Source: an uncultured Clostridia bacterium
Lineage (GTDB): Bacteria > Bacillota > Clostridia > Christensenellales > UBA1242
Direction of reading: 5' to 3'
Assembly (NCBI GenBank): GCA_934748015.1
Contig: CAKVHF010000002.1
Location: forward strand, 1 to 64,000
Length of the DNA stretch: 64,000 nucleotides
Shown: positions 18,414 to 31,300 of the stretch, in pieces
Position numbering within the stretch: the first letter of the stretch is position 1
Layout: each line of letters begins with the position of its first letter
Notes under the pieces: generated by a model
What the model saw: only the letters and a program-made list of their open reading frames with translations
Databases searched by the model: none
What the model was told of the DNA's origin: nothing
Made by a program: the position numbers and the translations under genes

Positions 18414-21400
18414 ATGCGAGTAAAGTTCTATTTGTCTAATCTTAATATTGTCGCAAGAGATAGAGGCATACAAGACATATCTAAGTCGGTCAATGATAGA
18501 GATATTGTTGTTTTGACGCCTGATAGAAATACAATGAATGTTGAGATGGCTATACTAAAGGGGCTAAAGAAGAAATCCATATTCAATCTCAATGTAACAA
18601 CGTTTTCTAGGTTAGCCAAAAAGTATCTGGTGGAAAACAAACTGTATCGCAATGTTCTAACCAAGCACGCAAGTGTTGCTTTGTTGAAGAGAATTATGCT
18701 GGGACTAAAAAGTGATCTAAAGGTCTTTGGTAAAAGCATAGAGCAAGAGGGCTTTGCTGAAAAAATATTTGAAACAATCTGCTTATACAAGTCCTGCCGA
18801 ATTAAACCAGAAGATCTATATGTGGTGAATGGTTCGGGACTGTTATCATATAAACTTAGTGATCTTAAGACTATCTACACCGAGTACGAGAAGTACTTTG
18901 CGGGTGAGTATACAGATAGTTTCAATCAATTGGATCTATTTGCTAATACTTTGGATAAGGAAACATATGCCAACACCGATTTCTATCTAATGGACTATGA
19001 GGATATTACGCCTGCTATTGCTAGGGTTGTATGTACTATTGCAAAATATGGTGGAAGTGTAACAATATGTACGACAACCAGCACTAACATTGATGGGCTT
19101 AACAATAAGCATGTGTATTGTTGTGATGTGTACAATACTCTTAGAAGTACTATGGAAGTCGAGGGAATAAGATATGCTAGAGAGATTGTTGACAATAACA
19201 CCGAGGTGGGTGTCCTTAGCAAAAACATATTTTCTGGCAAGGATATAAAAGAAAAAAATAAAGCTTTTGCACTGAACATAGTTAAGACAAACAGCAAGGA
19301 AGACGAAGTCAAGTATGTGCTAACTAGGATCAAACGAGATGTGTTGGATGGCAAGGTGTCATATGATGATGTGGGGCTGGTTGTTGCGAGCATTGAGGGG
19401 TATAAGGAAAAACTTATCGAAATCTTAGACAATTGCGAAATACCATATTTCTTCGATGAGTCGGAATCGTTAAGCGATAATGTCTTAAGTGTGGTTATTC
19501 TATCTATATTGCAGATGGTGTGCAAGGGGGTAGATAAGTACACACTAATTAAGTTAATCGACACAGGTATATTTAAGTTAAGTCTTAGATTTGTGCAATT
19601 ATACAAGGCGTATGTTAAGCGTATCGATGCGGTGGGATCTTATCTATATTCTATCCCTAGCAAAATCAAATCAGATGACGAACTGAGCAGTAATATACAT
19701 GTTATTAAAGAACTGGTTGACATTCTTGATTGGACGGACGGCGATGTTGCATATTATAAGGACAAGTTGTATTTTGTATTGCAATTTCTTGATTTTGACA
19801 ACTTCTACGAGATGTTATATGCTAAATATGTTGACACTAAAGATATACTTAATGTCAAAAAGTTAACACAATGTCGCAAAAAACTGGATGACATGTGGAT
19901 TGAACTAGAAATGGTTATGGGCAATCAAACTATGACTAAGGCGGAATTCTACTCGGTGTTCAAGACTTTTGTGGAAGATATTAAACTTAATTTGCCACCG
20001 ATTGCAGTGGGTAGCCTTGTAGTGTGTGATTTCGAGAAATCATATCTTGAGCCTAAGAAAGAAATATATATGATAGGCGCTAATGACGGTGAGTTGCCTA
20101 AGTATGTTAGTGAAACAGCAATACTAAGTGATAATGAGCTAAGTAGAATTGAGAAGAATAATAAGTTAACTCCTACCATCAATATGATCAATCGAAGGAA
20201 GAAAAACAAACTTCTGGAGTGGGTGCTTAAAGCTAAGGAAAAGTTAACGTTTAGTTATGTATCAGTGGATGACAAGGGTGAAGAGTTGTATCCATGTGTA
20301 GTTGCGACCGACCTTGCTCGTTATATGGAGATGGTGGAATACAGCAATGCCAATGATCTAAATATAATTGATAATAACATAGATAGTATCGTTGTGGACA
20401 ATATAACTAAGAGCCTTGCACTTAACAATCTGGTGGGATATGTTAAAAACTGGAATGTGTACGGATCTAACAGTGTGTATTCTCGAAATGTAACAAGTAT
20501 ATATCACGCACTGGGTGATAGCGAAATTGACGTAGTTAAGAATAGTTATTATCGCAACGAGTTGAAACCGATTGCAAAATGTAACAAACTATATTTCCGT
20601 TCGCTTACTGCTAGCCCTAGCCAATTTGAGTGTTTTGCTCGATGTCCATACTCGCACTTCCTAAGTTATGGCTTGAGGCTAAAGCCGGTAGAGGTTGCAA
20701 AGGTGTCTAACAATGATATCGGAAATATAATCCATGAGTATCTTAAGAATACAATCTATGATCTAAATAATTATAAGCATAGTGATGACTTTATTGCTAA
20801 CTTGCGTAATTTTGTGACAAGCAACTTAGACAAAGTTTTGGCAAGCCCTATGTATGCTAGATTTGTTGCAAGTGATGTCAATGCGAACACAATTAGGGCG
20901 TTATTCGAGGAAGTGTATAGAATGACGCAGGCTCTTATGGAGCAATTGTGCAATAGTGATTATGAACCAATGGTGCTAGAACATAATTTTGCTTATGACA
21001 AGATAGGGATTGAATTAAGTTTGAAGAACGGCAAGCAAATAAGTGTCACAGGCAAGGTCGACCGTATAGACGAAAACAAAGCGGATAAGACCTTTGTAAT
21101 AATAGATTACAAGACTGGCTCTAGCAAGTTTGATAACTACACTGAGTTCGTTGCAGGCAACAAAATACAGTTGTTTGTGTACTTGATATTATATAATAAG
21201 TTAACTGGAATGCGACCGGTTGGGGCATTCTATCTGCCCATCAATAACAAGTTAGAAAAAACTAGAAAATATCGTTATCAAGGATTTTTTGTCAAAAACG
21301 ATACAATTATTGGCAATATTGATAATACTTTGCGACAAAACGGTGTAAGTGGGACAACTTTGCGGTTGTCTAGAACTAAAGATGGATCGCTAACCAAGTC

Positions 21401-21665
21401 TGCCGTATCAACCAATCTTGCTATAAGTCATGAGGATATGCAGAAGGCACTAGACTTCCTAGTTTACTCGCTTAAAGATCGAGCGGAGAAGATAGTGGAA
21501 GGTTGTATTGATGTTATGCCATTATATAGTTCGGGCAGACCTGCATGTTCGTTCTGTGAATATAGGGGGGTGTGTAACTTCAATCGGAAATATCACAACA
21601 GATATCGCAAAGTAGACAAGGTGGAAAGTATAAGTCAGATACAATCAAGCAAGGAGGATGAGTAA
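18414..21665 (+). CDS. addB: AddB subunit of the AddAB helicase-nuclease
   Basis: 1083 residues from ATG 18414 (SD AAAGGA). The order and length fit AddB: an inactive helicase-like N-terminal region, then a RecB-type nuclease with VDRIDE and IIDYKTGSS near residues 880-905. The four iron-sulfur cysteines sit in the family positions: one in FARCPYSHF and three in CSFCEYRGVC. AddAB processes double-strand breaks for RecA. The expected N-terminal Walker A motif (GRxGSGKT) is not visible, and the protein starts MRVKFYLSNLNIVARD instead. It overlaps addA by one base (TAATG). Confidence 0.93.
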   Translation: MRVKFYLSNLNIVARDRGIQDISKSVNDRDIVVLTPDRNTMNVEMAILKGLKKKSIFNLNVTTFSRLAKKYLVENKLYRNVLTKHASVALLKRIMLGLKSDLKVFGKSIEQEGFAEKIFETICLYKSCRIKPEDLYVVNGSGLLSYKLSDLKTIYTEYEKYFAGEYTDSFNQLDLFANTLDKETYANTDFYLMDYEDITPAIARVVCTIAKYGGSVTICTTTSTNIDGLNNKHVYCCDVYNTLRSTMEVEGIRYAREIVDNNTEVGVLSKNIFSGKDIKEKNKAFALNIVKTNSKEDEVKYVLTRIKRDVLDGKVSYDDVGLVVASIEGYKEKLIEILDNCEIPYFFDESESLSDNVLSVVILSILQMVCKGVDKYTLIKLIDTGIFKLSLRFVQLYKAYVKRIDAVGSYLYSIPSKIKSDDELSSNIHVIKELVDILDWTDGDVAYYKDKLYFVLQFLDFDNFYEMLYAKYVDTKDILNVKKLTQCRKKLDDMWIELEMVMGNQTMTKAEFYSVFKTFVEDIKLNLPPIAVGSLVVCDFEKSYLEPKKEIYMIGANDGELPKYVSETAILSDNELSRIEKNNKLTPTINMINRRKKNKLLEWVLKAKEKLTFSYVSVDDKGEELYPCVVATDLARYMEMVEYSNANDLNIIDNNIDSIVVDNITKSLALNNLVGYVKNWNVYGSNSVYSRNVTSIYHALGDSEIDVVKNSYYRNELKPIAKCNKLYFRSLTASPSQFECFARCPYSHFLSYGLRLKPVEVAKVSNNDIGNIIHEYLKNTIYDLNNYKHSDDFIANLRNFVTSNLDKVLASPMYARFVASDVNANTIRALFEEVYRMTQALMEQLCNSDYEPMVLEHNFAYDKIGIELSLKNGKQISVTGKVDRIDENKADKTFVIIDYKTGSSKFDNYTEFVAGNKIQLFVYLILYNKLTGMRPVGAFYLPINNKLEKTRKYRYQGFFVKNDTIIGNIDNTLRQNGVSGTTLRLSRTKDGSLTKSAVSTNLAISHEDMQKALDFLVYSLKDRAEKIVEGCIDVMPLYSSGRPACSFCEYRGVCNFNRKYHNRYRKVDKVESISQIQSSKEDE

Positions 21666-24600
21666 TGTTCGAAGAATTGATATATGACAATGGCAAAACG
21701 ACTATTGAGCAAAAAGAATTTGTAGATACATTTGGCAAATCTATCCTTGTTTCAGCAAGTGCAGGAACGGGCAAAACAACCACCATGATCAAAAAGATAT
21801 TAAAAATAGTTTTGGAAGAAAAGGTAGATGTGGACAAATTGTTGGTTGTTACATACACAATATCTGCGGCTAACAAAATGAAACACGACCTATATACTGG
21901 GCTGACTAAAGCCTTGCAGTATACAACTGACAATGATGTGATTGTGTATATCAATAAGCAACTGGATCTGCTAGGCAATGCTGACATCGGCACCATTCAC
22001 TCGTTCTGCAACAAAATAATAAAAAAATACTTTTATATCGTGGGTGTTGATCCTAATTATGGGATACTGTCCAATGATAAGACTACTAACTATCTAAGAA
22101 ACAATGCTTTGACTAAGATATTTGGCGAGAAGACAAAAAGCGGTGATGAAAAATTCTGGCAATTGTATCAGAACTACAACAACCAGCGTAACGATAGCAA
22201 ACTTAGAGATATAATAATGTCGCTATATGACTATCTGGTGTGTAGGGCAGATGGTGATGCTTGGATGCTAGATAGACTCAACTCTTGCTACACTGCTGAC
22301 ATGAACAATCCTGTATGGCAGTATATGTTGCAGGTGGCTAAAGATGTGGCACAAGATATAACTCAAGACATGCAACGCATGTATGATATAGGCGAGGCAT
22401 GTGGGTGTGATAAGATCAAGGCTTATGCAGTAGCAAGGCTTGATTATGCTAACAAGATTATGGCTGGCAACGACTGTGTAAGTGTTGCACACATTGTGGT
22501 GGGAGAGAAGATTCCTAACAAGCCTAGTTTCAAGAACAACACCGATCCGATGTTGATAGAGCCAATTGAGTTGCTAGAAGAGGCTGATAAGAAGTTCAAA
22601 GATGCTAAGAAAAATCTGATCGCAATGCTTAACATGTTTGAGGGAGATGACTTAGAGGAGTTAAACCGTATCAATCGTGACAATGCAAGCGAGGTGTATA
22701 ATCTATATCTTGACTTAAGAAGTGAATATGGCAAAATCAAAAAAGAAAACAACCTGTTAGACTTCAATGACCTAGAGAGATATGCTAGCTTGTTGTGTAC
22801 AGATAAGGCTGTTATAGCAGAGTTGCAAGATGAATACAAATATATATTTGTGGACGAATATCAAGATGTCAACCCTATGCAAGATGCGTTGATATCTAAG
22901 TTAGCAAAATCTAACAATCTATACATGATAGGAGATGTGAAACAGAGCATATATAGATTTAGACAGAGTTCACCAGAAATATTTTTAAACAAATATAATG
23001 ACTATAGCAATGGTGTTTGTGACAAAAAGGTAGTACTATTTAACAAAAACTTCCGAAGTGATAAGAATATACTGGAATTTGTAAATAACATATTTGACCA
23101 TGCAATCACCAAGGATTGTGTAGGCATAGACTATGCAAACGAGGCAAGATTGGTAGCGGGCAAGAAGTCGGAAGAGGATAGGGATACTGTACACATAAGT
23201 CTAATAGACGGTGATGATATCAAGGAAGTTAACGAGGAAGCAACGGATGAGGACGATGTATCCGCTAAGGAGTATGAGGCGGAGTTGATTGCTAGGAAAG
23301 TTGCTGAGATTATAGGGCAAGGTTTATATAAGTTCCATGATATCGCTATACTGCTAAGAGATAAGAAAGAACTGGCAAAAGCATGCTGGGTTACACTTAA
23401 GAGATACAATATTCCAGTCAACCTAACAATCAAGAGTGACATCTTTGCAACAACAGAGGTGCAAGTGTGTCTAAGCCTGCTTAAGTGTGTATACAACGAG
23501 GATGATGACATTGCTTTTACAACCCTTCTTAAGAGCCCATTTGTGGGATTGAATGATAATGATCTAGTGGATATCCGTCTTAACGACATGGATGCACCCA
23601 CATATTATCAGGCGGTGATGTCGGCAAGTGCTGGGGCGGTGTCGTGCAGAGATAAGATCGTGCAGTTAAGATCGCTGTTGAAAGAATTTAGGCTAAGGAT
23701 ATTAAACGAAAATATTGGCGATGTGCTTAAATTATATATAGACAAGTACCGCATTCTTACATATTATAAGAGCATGCCGGATGGTGTCGAGAAGGAAAGT
23801 TATGTTAGAGAGTTCCTTAACATAGTTTCGGCACAGAGTGTGGAAAATGACTTGGGCAAATTGCTAGATTATATCGATCTTATTTCGGACAAAGAATGCG
23901 AGATAAGCATATCTAGCGGGTCGGATGCTGTTACAATCATGACAATGCACAGTAGCAAGGGTCTAGATTATCCATGCGTAATTGTAGGTGGTTTTGGTGA
24001 CAAAATGGTCAAGAACACTCCAACCGATATAAGAATTAACAAAGATTTCGGCATTGCGGTCAATGGGCTGGATATAGGACAATACGAGGCGGTGGATAAT
24101 ATCAATATGCTTGCTATTGCGTCTAAGAACAAGCGAGAAGAGTTCGAGGAAGCAATAAGGCTGATGTATGTTGCCTTGACACGCCCTAAGCAAGAATTAT
24201 ATATCACCGGTGTGGTGAAACTAGCCAAAGTTGTTAAGCAAAATCTATTTAAGTGTAGTACATATTTCGATGTATTTACGTTAGGACTAGCCGATATAGA
24301 TCTTAATCATTTTGTTAATAAAACCAAAAAGTTCAAACTAACTAACAACAATTGTACAATCAATGTAGAGATTGTTGATCCAAGGATGCTAGAAATGAAG
24401 TCGAGTGAAATGCAAGTTGTTATGGGCTTGTCCGATCCAAAATTAACTAAAGAATTGCAAAATTATTACAACACAATTGAGCCAAGATACACAGATATTG
24501 CGTTTAAGAACTCTGTAAGCAGTATCTTAAGAGAGCAAGAGGCGGATTATATCAATGCCCTAGACAATTTCAAAAATATGACCATGACCGAGGCACTGCA

Positions 24601-25102
24601 ACAATCCGAGGCGATGGAACTGGGTACGGCATATCATACTGTTATGCAACATATTGACTATAATATAGAACAAGATATCAAGAAATTAGTAGACGAACTA
24701 GTGTTTAGCGGTCAAATTAACGCAATATATCTAAATATGATAGATGTTGCTAAGATTGCAAAAGCCAAGGAAATAATAGGCAAATTGGTGGTAAAAAACG
24801 CTAAAGTAAGGCAGGAAAACAACTTCCTCGTACTGGCACCACACAACCAGTTGATTGATACTAGCAAGTGTCCACACGATGTATTGTTACAGGGTGTGAT
24901 AGATATGTCTATAGAGGTAGGAAACGAGGCAATAATAGTGGACTACAAAACTAATAGAACTAGGTCGGAAGACTACCTTATCAATACATATCGCACACAG
25001 TTAGATCTATATGCCAAGGCTTATGAAATGGCTTATAACAAAAAAGTAATTGCGAAATATTTATACTCCTTTGAAATGGAAAAATTGATAGAAATAAAAT
25101 AG
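21665..25102 (+). CDS. addA: AddA subunit of the AddAB helicase-nuclease
   Basis: 1145 residues, translationally coupled to addB. UvrD/RecB-type helicase motifs: Q-like EQKEFV, Walker A SASAGTGKTTT (about 31-41), VDEYQDVNPMQ, GDVKQSIYRFRQ, MTMHSSKGLDYP and MYVALTRPKQEL. The C-terminal PD-(D/E)xK nuclease domain carries IIVDYKTNR. It supplies the 3'-5' motor and one nuclease activity of the complex that initiates recombinational repair. Confidence 0.96.
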   Translation: MFEELIYDNGKTTIEQKEFVDTFGKSILVSASAGTGKTTTMIKKILKIVLEEKVDVDKLLVVTYTISAANKMKHDLYTGLTKALQYTTDNDVIVYINKQLDLLGNADIGTIHSFCNKIIKKYFYIVGVDPNYGILSNDKTTNYLRNNALTKIFGEKTKSGDEKFWQLYQNYNNQRNDSKLRDIIMSLYDYLVCRADGDAWMLDRLNSCYTADMNNPVWQYMLQVAKDVAQDITQDMQRMYDIGEACGCDKIKAYAVARLDYANKIMAGNDCVSVAHIVVGEKIPNKPSFKNNTDPMLIEPIELLEEADKKFKDAKKNLIAMLNMFEGDDLEELNRINRDNASEVYNLYLDLRSEYGKIKKENNLLDFNDLERYASLLCTDKAVIAELQDEYKYIFVDEYQDVNPMQDALISKLAKSNNLYMIGDVKQSIYRFRQSSPEIFLNKYNDYSNGVCDKKVVLFNKNFRSDKNILEFVNNIFDHAITKDCVGIDYANEARLVAGKKSEEDRDTVHISLIDGDDIKEVNEEATDEDDVSAKEYEAELIARKVAEIIGQGLYKFHDIAILLRDKKELAKACWVTLKRYNIPVNLTIKSDIFATTEVQVCLSLLKCVYNEDDDIAFTTLLKSPFVGLNDNDLVDIRLNDMDAPTYYQAVMSASAGAVSCRDKIVQLRSLLKEFRLRILNENIGDVLKLYIDKYRILTYYKSMPDGVEKESYVREFLNIVSAQSVENDLGKLLDYIDLISDKECEISISSGSDAVTIMTMHSSKGLDYPCVIVGGFGDKMVKNTPTDIRINKDFGIAVNGLDIGQYEAVDNINMLAIASKNKREEFEEAIRLMYVALTRPKQELYITGVVKLAKVVKQNLFKCSTYFDVFTLGLADIDLNHFVNKTKKFKLTNNNCTINVEIVDPRMLEMKSSEMQVVMGLSDPKLTKELQNYYNTIEPRYTDIAFKNSVSSILREQEADYINALDNFKNMTMTEALQQSEAMELGTAYHTVMQHIDYNIEQDIKKLVDELVFSGQINAIYLNMIDVAKIAKAKEIIGKLVVKNAKVRQENNFLVLAPHNQLIDTSKCPHDVLLQGVIDMSIEVGNEAIIVDYKTNRTRSEDYLINTYRTQLDLYAKAYEMAYNKKVIAKYLYSFEMEKLIEIK

Positions 25103-25236
25103 TGAAAGGCTGATAGAGGTTGTATAAATAATAAAAAGTTATATAACAATAAAGCTATGTTTATAAGCAACAAAAGTAAGTTATATAAACATAAAAATAA
25201 ATTACATAAAAAATAAAAATAAGTAATGTAGATAAT

Positions 25237-25289
25237 AAAAAAATAAGTTATGCACATTTTAATTATAATTGTGCATAACTTATTTTTTT
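25237..25289. terminator. Bidirectional terminator between addA and the giant lipoprotein gene
   Basis: A 20-bp perfect stem pairs 25237-25256 with 25270-25289 around a 13-nt loop. It has A- and T-rich ends for both strands. Confidence 0.92.
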
Positions 25290-25315
25290 TGTAATTAAAT
25301 TTTTTTTTGCAGATT

Positions 25316-28300
25316 TTAATTTTTTTGCAAAATGAATACTTGATAACTATTGCCAGAGATTGTGTAGGTATCGGCGTAGGAATATATTACATATCCTGCA
25401 GAGGATACTCCAGACAGATAAGACTTGTTGTTAGGATTGATCAATATATCAATCAACTTAATAGAATTGCTGGTTAATAAATTAAGCAATTGTGTTGCGT
25501 CCGATGATGTATCTATCATAAGTTTAGTCGTTCCTGCCATACGCACTTTGCTATAATAATTGTACATAGTGCTAGGAGTGGAATAGTTAGCAAATTTTGT
25601 TCGGTTAGCATTAGCGGTGTGAGTACTTGCGATAAACGCATCGGTTGTTAGGAAGTAGTTGTGAGTAAAGTATTCTTTGTTATTAGATAACTCACCTTTT
25701 CCTGGGTTGTTAGCCCAGGTAATGTCTACTACATAATAGTTGCCGTCTATCTTGACTTTGTTCCAAGCATGCCCACCAACATTGCTACCCGATCCTGCTG
25801 TGCCTACTATACGTATGCATTCCAACCCTAGCATGTTGCACATCATAGAGAATGCTTTGCTGTAGCCATCACATACGGCAACACCTTTCATAAATACACC
25901 TTCTAGATAATATGATGGGATCTTCATATTGTCGGAAGATGTGTTGCTGGAGTAAGAATGGTCATAAGTTGTGTTGTCACTGATCCAGTCAAATAGTACT
26001 AGTGCTTTTTCGAAATCGGTCATATTGTCGGATATAACCGACTTGATTGTATTTTTGGCTAGGTTATAGATTGTTTCTGCTCTGCTTCCGCTAGTGCATA
26101 CTGGTGTATAACCATTTTCGATCGCAAAATACAATTCTTCCGATGTAGTTACGGCAACTTTGATCAGTCTATTGTCACTAACAAACTTGCTTGTCTTCTT
26201 AGGGTTGGCAGAATAATTGTATAGATCGCTGTATGTGACAACATCTGTGTTAATAGCGTATGTTGTAGGGGTTTTGCCATTGTCACTATAGTAATCGGGG
26301 TTACACTCTGAACCGTGGTTAAAGTAGTTGGCTATGGTCATAGTGTTGTTAACAGGTGTTAACCAGCCATATTGATAATAGGATGTTTCTTGGAAACTCT
26401 TATATGCTATCTGGATATGTGTTGTCTTGTCCGTTGTGTCACTGCTACACATATTGTCCGCCATGGCAGAACTATATGATATCTCGTATTGTGCTGTCCT
26501 CTTAACGAAGTTGTAGTACACGATGTTGTTTAATTCTTCTTGCGAAGTAATGTAATAGTCATTAAGATCGCCGTCAAAGGCGTATACTGTGTTGTAAGTG
26601 GTGTCGGAGTATGGATTATAATATGTGCTATCGAATTCGGACATATATATCCTACTCTCTACACAAGCAGTCACTGCATAGGCAATAATTTCGTCACTGC
26701 CCAGACTCAGACTGCTATACAGACTGGTTAGGAAAATATAAGTTGTTGCCTTGTTAGAAACATTGTATGTATATATTGTGCTATCGCCAAGGGATACATA
26801 GATAATATATCCACTAGCATAGTCTATTTTGTCCCACATCAACTTGTCATCACTGGATGCGTTGGATGAGCCTAGATTGATATATGCATTAGGGCTAAGA
26901 ACGCCATTGCTATATATAGTTATTGTGCTACTTAGATCCCAAGTATCTGCTTTGGTCTTCTGATAAGTAATGGTTTCGCTAAATGGGCTGTCGGAGTGAT
27001 CGCCTGTGGCGTCATGAGCCACAATGTTAACAGAGTGTGTGTTGTAGTCGCTTACAAAACTTTTTAGATTGTAGTAAGTGTTAGGAACGCTTGCTTTAAG
27101 GTTGCCATCAATATATAGTTCATATCCAGTTGCACCGCTTACTTTTTCCCAAGTGATCTGATCGGTGTCCCAATGCATAATAACGCTCACTTGAGCTAGT
27201 TCGGGTGCTGGCTCTACAGTATAGGCTACAACATTGCTTTTGTTGGAAGTGCTGTAGTTAGTGTCTGTGGACAATGCCTTAACATATATATTGTAATCTC
27301 CTGCAGTAATCTTAAGTGTGCTTAGGTCAAATGAAACATCAGAGGTGGAAGTTATAAGGATATCATTATTGTTATTGTATATACAGTAACTTGTTGCACC
27401 TGTGATTGCTTCCCAACTGATAATCGAACCAGATATTTTGATGTTTGGGGTTGCCAATTGCTTGATAACATTACGCTTGTACACAACTGTGTTAGTTTTG
27501 CTTGTTATAACCGATACAGCCTCATCATTGGAGCAAATAATATACACATTGTATGTTCCGTTGGTTGATATGATTGTTTCTAGGTCGTAACTGTAATTAA
27601 TTTGACCATCGACATCGTCTATTATTGTACTTAGAGTGCCGTTGATATAGATTTCGTAAGTTTTGGCATGAGTTGTGCTTCCCCAAGTTATTATTGATCC
27701 GTCTAGTTGGATGGATGTATTGCCTATGGTTATGTACGACACATTGTCATTGCTTTTGATTGATATGCTGTTATATTTTGCTACAACCCATATTTTTTCA
27801 TAATATACAGTATCTTCGGTTAGGGTGTAGGTTGTTGTGTTGCTATCTACACTGGCCTTTAGAGAAGAATTGTTGATATATATATCGTAACCAGTTGCAC
27901 CGCTTACACTCTCCCAAGATAACTTGTCTACATTGATGGTTAGAGTGAAAGTGTCTATTGCACAATAGTCTACCGAGTTGCTGGCCTTGCTGGTGCTATA
28001 TAATGCACTGGAAGATAATGCTCTAATGTATATTGTTACAAATCCGTCTAGCCCTGTTAGACTGCTTAGGTCGCAAGTGGTTGCGGTCGTTGTCTTGATA
28101 GGGCTGGTGGAGTTGCCTACATATATCTCGTAACTACTTGCGTGAGCAATTGCACCCCATGATAGAGTTTTGTCTGATATGGCAAGGCTAGGTGTGTCTA
28201 GGCTTGCTTGCGTAGTAACGCTTGCGATATTGCTGGCTTCACTGGCAATATAACTAACTGTATTGCTAGTTATAATAGATAGTCTGATTGCTTTGATATA

Positions 28301-31300
28301 AATACTATGAGTTCCAACCTCTGTAATATATGAGGATATATTGTAGGTTAGATTGGATATATTAGAGTTCTGGGTTAGTGTTTCAACCAACTTGTTGTCA
28401 ACATATAGTTCGTATGCATTAGCACTGGTGATAGCTTTCCACGATACAATGTTGTTGCTTATTGAGATGCTAGGCTGAGATAGTTTAGTGATACTAACCT
28501 TGTTGCTAGTGCTTGTTTTGTCGCCAAATTTTGCTACAACATATATGTTATGGGTTGTGCCGAAATCGGTGACATCTATTGTGTAAGAATAGTTGGTCTG
28601 ATCTGTTGCATCAATAATTGCAACAGGGGTTGAGCCATTGTCCATATATATTTCGTAACTAGTTGCATGGTCGATTGCGTCCCAGTATATTTGGTTGCCT
28701 TGGATGATAAGGTTAACATCTTCTAGCACAATATACACAACCTTGTCGGTGCTAGAGTAACTATCTATATATCCGCTTGCGCTGGCAACCACTGTTATGT
28801 TGTGATCGCCAGATATGTCTATATCGGATAGGTCTATTTGCAGTTCGTTGGTTTCAGTGTAAAGTATATTATTGATATATATCTTGTATGACTTAGCATA
28901 TTCTACTGCATCCCATCTTAGTGTATCGCCCTCCAGTCTTACATTAGTGGGAGCAGTTAGGGCTGTTGTGTTTGGAGGAACCATCTGGAAACTAAAGTAG
29001 TATACTGTCGTATAGAACTTGTTAGAATTGATCTTCATCTTCTCAGTCTTATTCAAATAATCTACATTGCATTGTATATTGTATTGTGTTTTAACCGACT
29101 TGATATACTCTCTGATATCATCTAGAGATGCGGTCAATGGCTTGTTAAGTGCTGTCCTGATATAATCAATATCAAAACCTATTTCAATTTTCCAATCGTA
29201 CACACTGCTATTAGTCAAAGCATACTCTGCAAAGTGTTGAAGAATATTCTTTAACTCATCGTTCTCATTGACTAGTAAGGTAGATGTTATCTTCATGGTT
29301 GTAACATATTTGCCCTGTCTGTAGACAAAGTCAATTGTGTTGCTGTAGGTGTCATATATAGGGGTAATAAGCATAGGGTCGTATTTCTTAGCCTTCAATT
29401 TAGCTTGAAGAGCATCTATTGCATTGGACTTATTTAGTTCGTCAGTTATCGCAACTAGATAATCATACTCGATGCCTATTTCTACCCAGTCTAGATTGGT
29501 GTATAGTGCAAAATCTAGTGCATTCTTTAGATCCTCATCGCTATCAATGTATTGTATGCAGTTTTGCTTCTTGCCACTTACTGTGGTGAAACTATAGTTG
29601 TTAACTTTGTAATAATCGATAGGTGTGTCAAGAGGGGTAGGATATGCAAAGAATTTGGTTCTCTTATCATAAGCCTTGTGGCTAGTCTCTATAGATTTGT
29701 CAGATACTAGAAAGTATTTGTGTGATAAGTTTTCGGTTATGCCTACTCCTAGTTCTGTCCAAGTTATGTCTACAATATAGTACTCGCCATCGATCTTAAC
29801 CTTGTTCCACGCATGACCGCCCGAACCCGATCCGGTATTTGCTGTGCCGACTATACGGATACTGTCTATGCCTTCCATATTGCACATCATAGAGAATGCT
29901 TTGCTAAATCCGTCACACACCGATAGGTGATCAATAAATACACCTTCTAGATAATAGCAGGAGTCCTTGGTGAAAGGTCGGTTGCTAGTGTTGTTAAGTT
30001 TGGCATAATCATAAGTTGTGTTACAAGTGATCCAGTCGAAAATACTCAATGCTTTCTCATAATCACTCATATTGTCGCTAATAATTTCGTTCAAGACTCT
30101 TTTGGCTTCTGCATAGATCAGTTCTGCTCTAGAGCCTACTGTACATATAGGAGTAACCTTGTTCTCTATTGCATGATATAGAGACTCGGATGTAGAAACG
30201 GTGCTTGTTAGGAAATATGAATCGGATACAAAGTCGCCCGCTCTGTAGCCATTGGCTTTGTAGTCATAAGTCTTGTAATAAGGCATATCGTCATCCGCTT
30301 GGACTTGGGTGTTAGATGATGTCTGATTGATATCGCACTGTGCTACACCATGGAAGTTGATTGCGATAGTCATCATAAGGTTGTTATTTGGGTCGATAAC
30401 ACCATACTTGCCATAGTTGCTAGTTTCATAATAACTAGTCTCGTAGAAGGAGTTGAATGCGTCAGACAGTGCATTCTGCATAGCAATGCCTCTGCCACCA
30501 ATGGTGTTGGATGATAGTTCATCGGCAAATTCTTGGTCAAAATATATATTGTATGATTCGTCACGATTGATGAAATGGAAATATGCAACTGCATTTAGTT
30601 CTTCTTGTGAGTTAATGTAATTGTCCCATATATATCCGTCAAATAGTATGTTCTCATATCCATTGCCGTCAGGATTGTAATAGTTGATCTTGGAAGAGAT
30701 GATAACGGCTGTGTCTTCGCCAGTGATAGCACATATCCTGTATGCAAGGATGTTGTGAGGGGTGGCAAAGGAGTAGTTGCTAGAAGCAAAGTCAAAACTG
30801 GCGCTGGTTGTCTCTATCTCTACATAGCCAGTTGTGTTGCTAAACACACATACGAGGTACTTACCTTCGAAGTTGTCAATTCCGCTAACTTCATTCCAAG
30901 CAATCTTTGTCCTATTGGTTGTGATTACAATATTAGTGCTTGCTTTGGTCATTGAGTATGTGCTAGCACTGCCTTTTCTTGCAGATCGATTATCAACAAC
31001 TACTAGGTTGCTTTTTTTGCTATCCGACCTAGTGCCAACACTGGACTTAGCAACAATGGTAAAAGTATTGCAAGAATTGTCGGTTATCAGATCGCGATAA
31101 TTACATTTAATTATATCTGCGGTACTATTAAGAGTTTTTACGATTTTGTTGTTACAGTAGATGTCATAACACGACACATCGTCTATCTTCTCCCACTGCA
31201 ATTCTTCTGCTAGTGTGTCTGCCATAAGATATGGGGTGTCAACTCTGCTAGGGCGAGTTATTAGCCCAAGATCACAAGAACATCCTGCAAATAGCATGCA

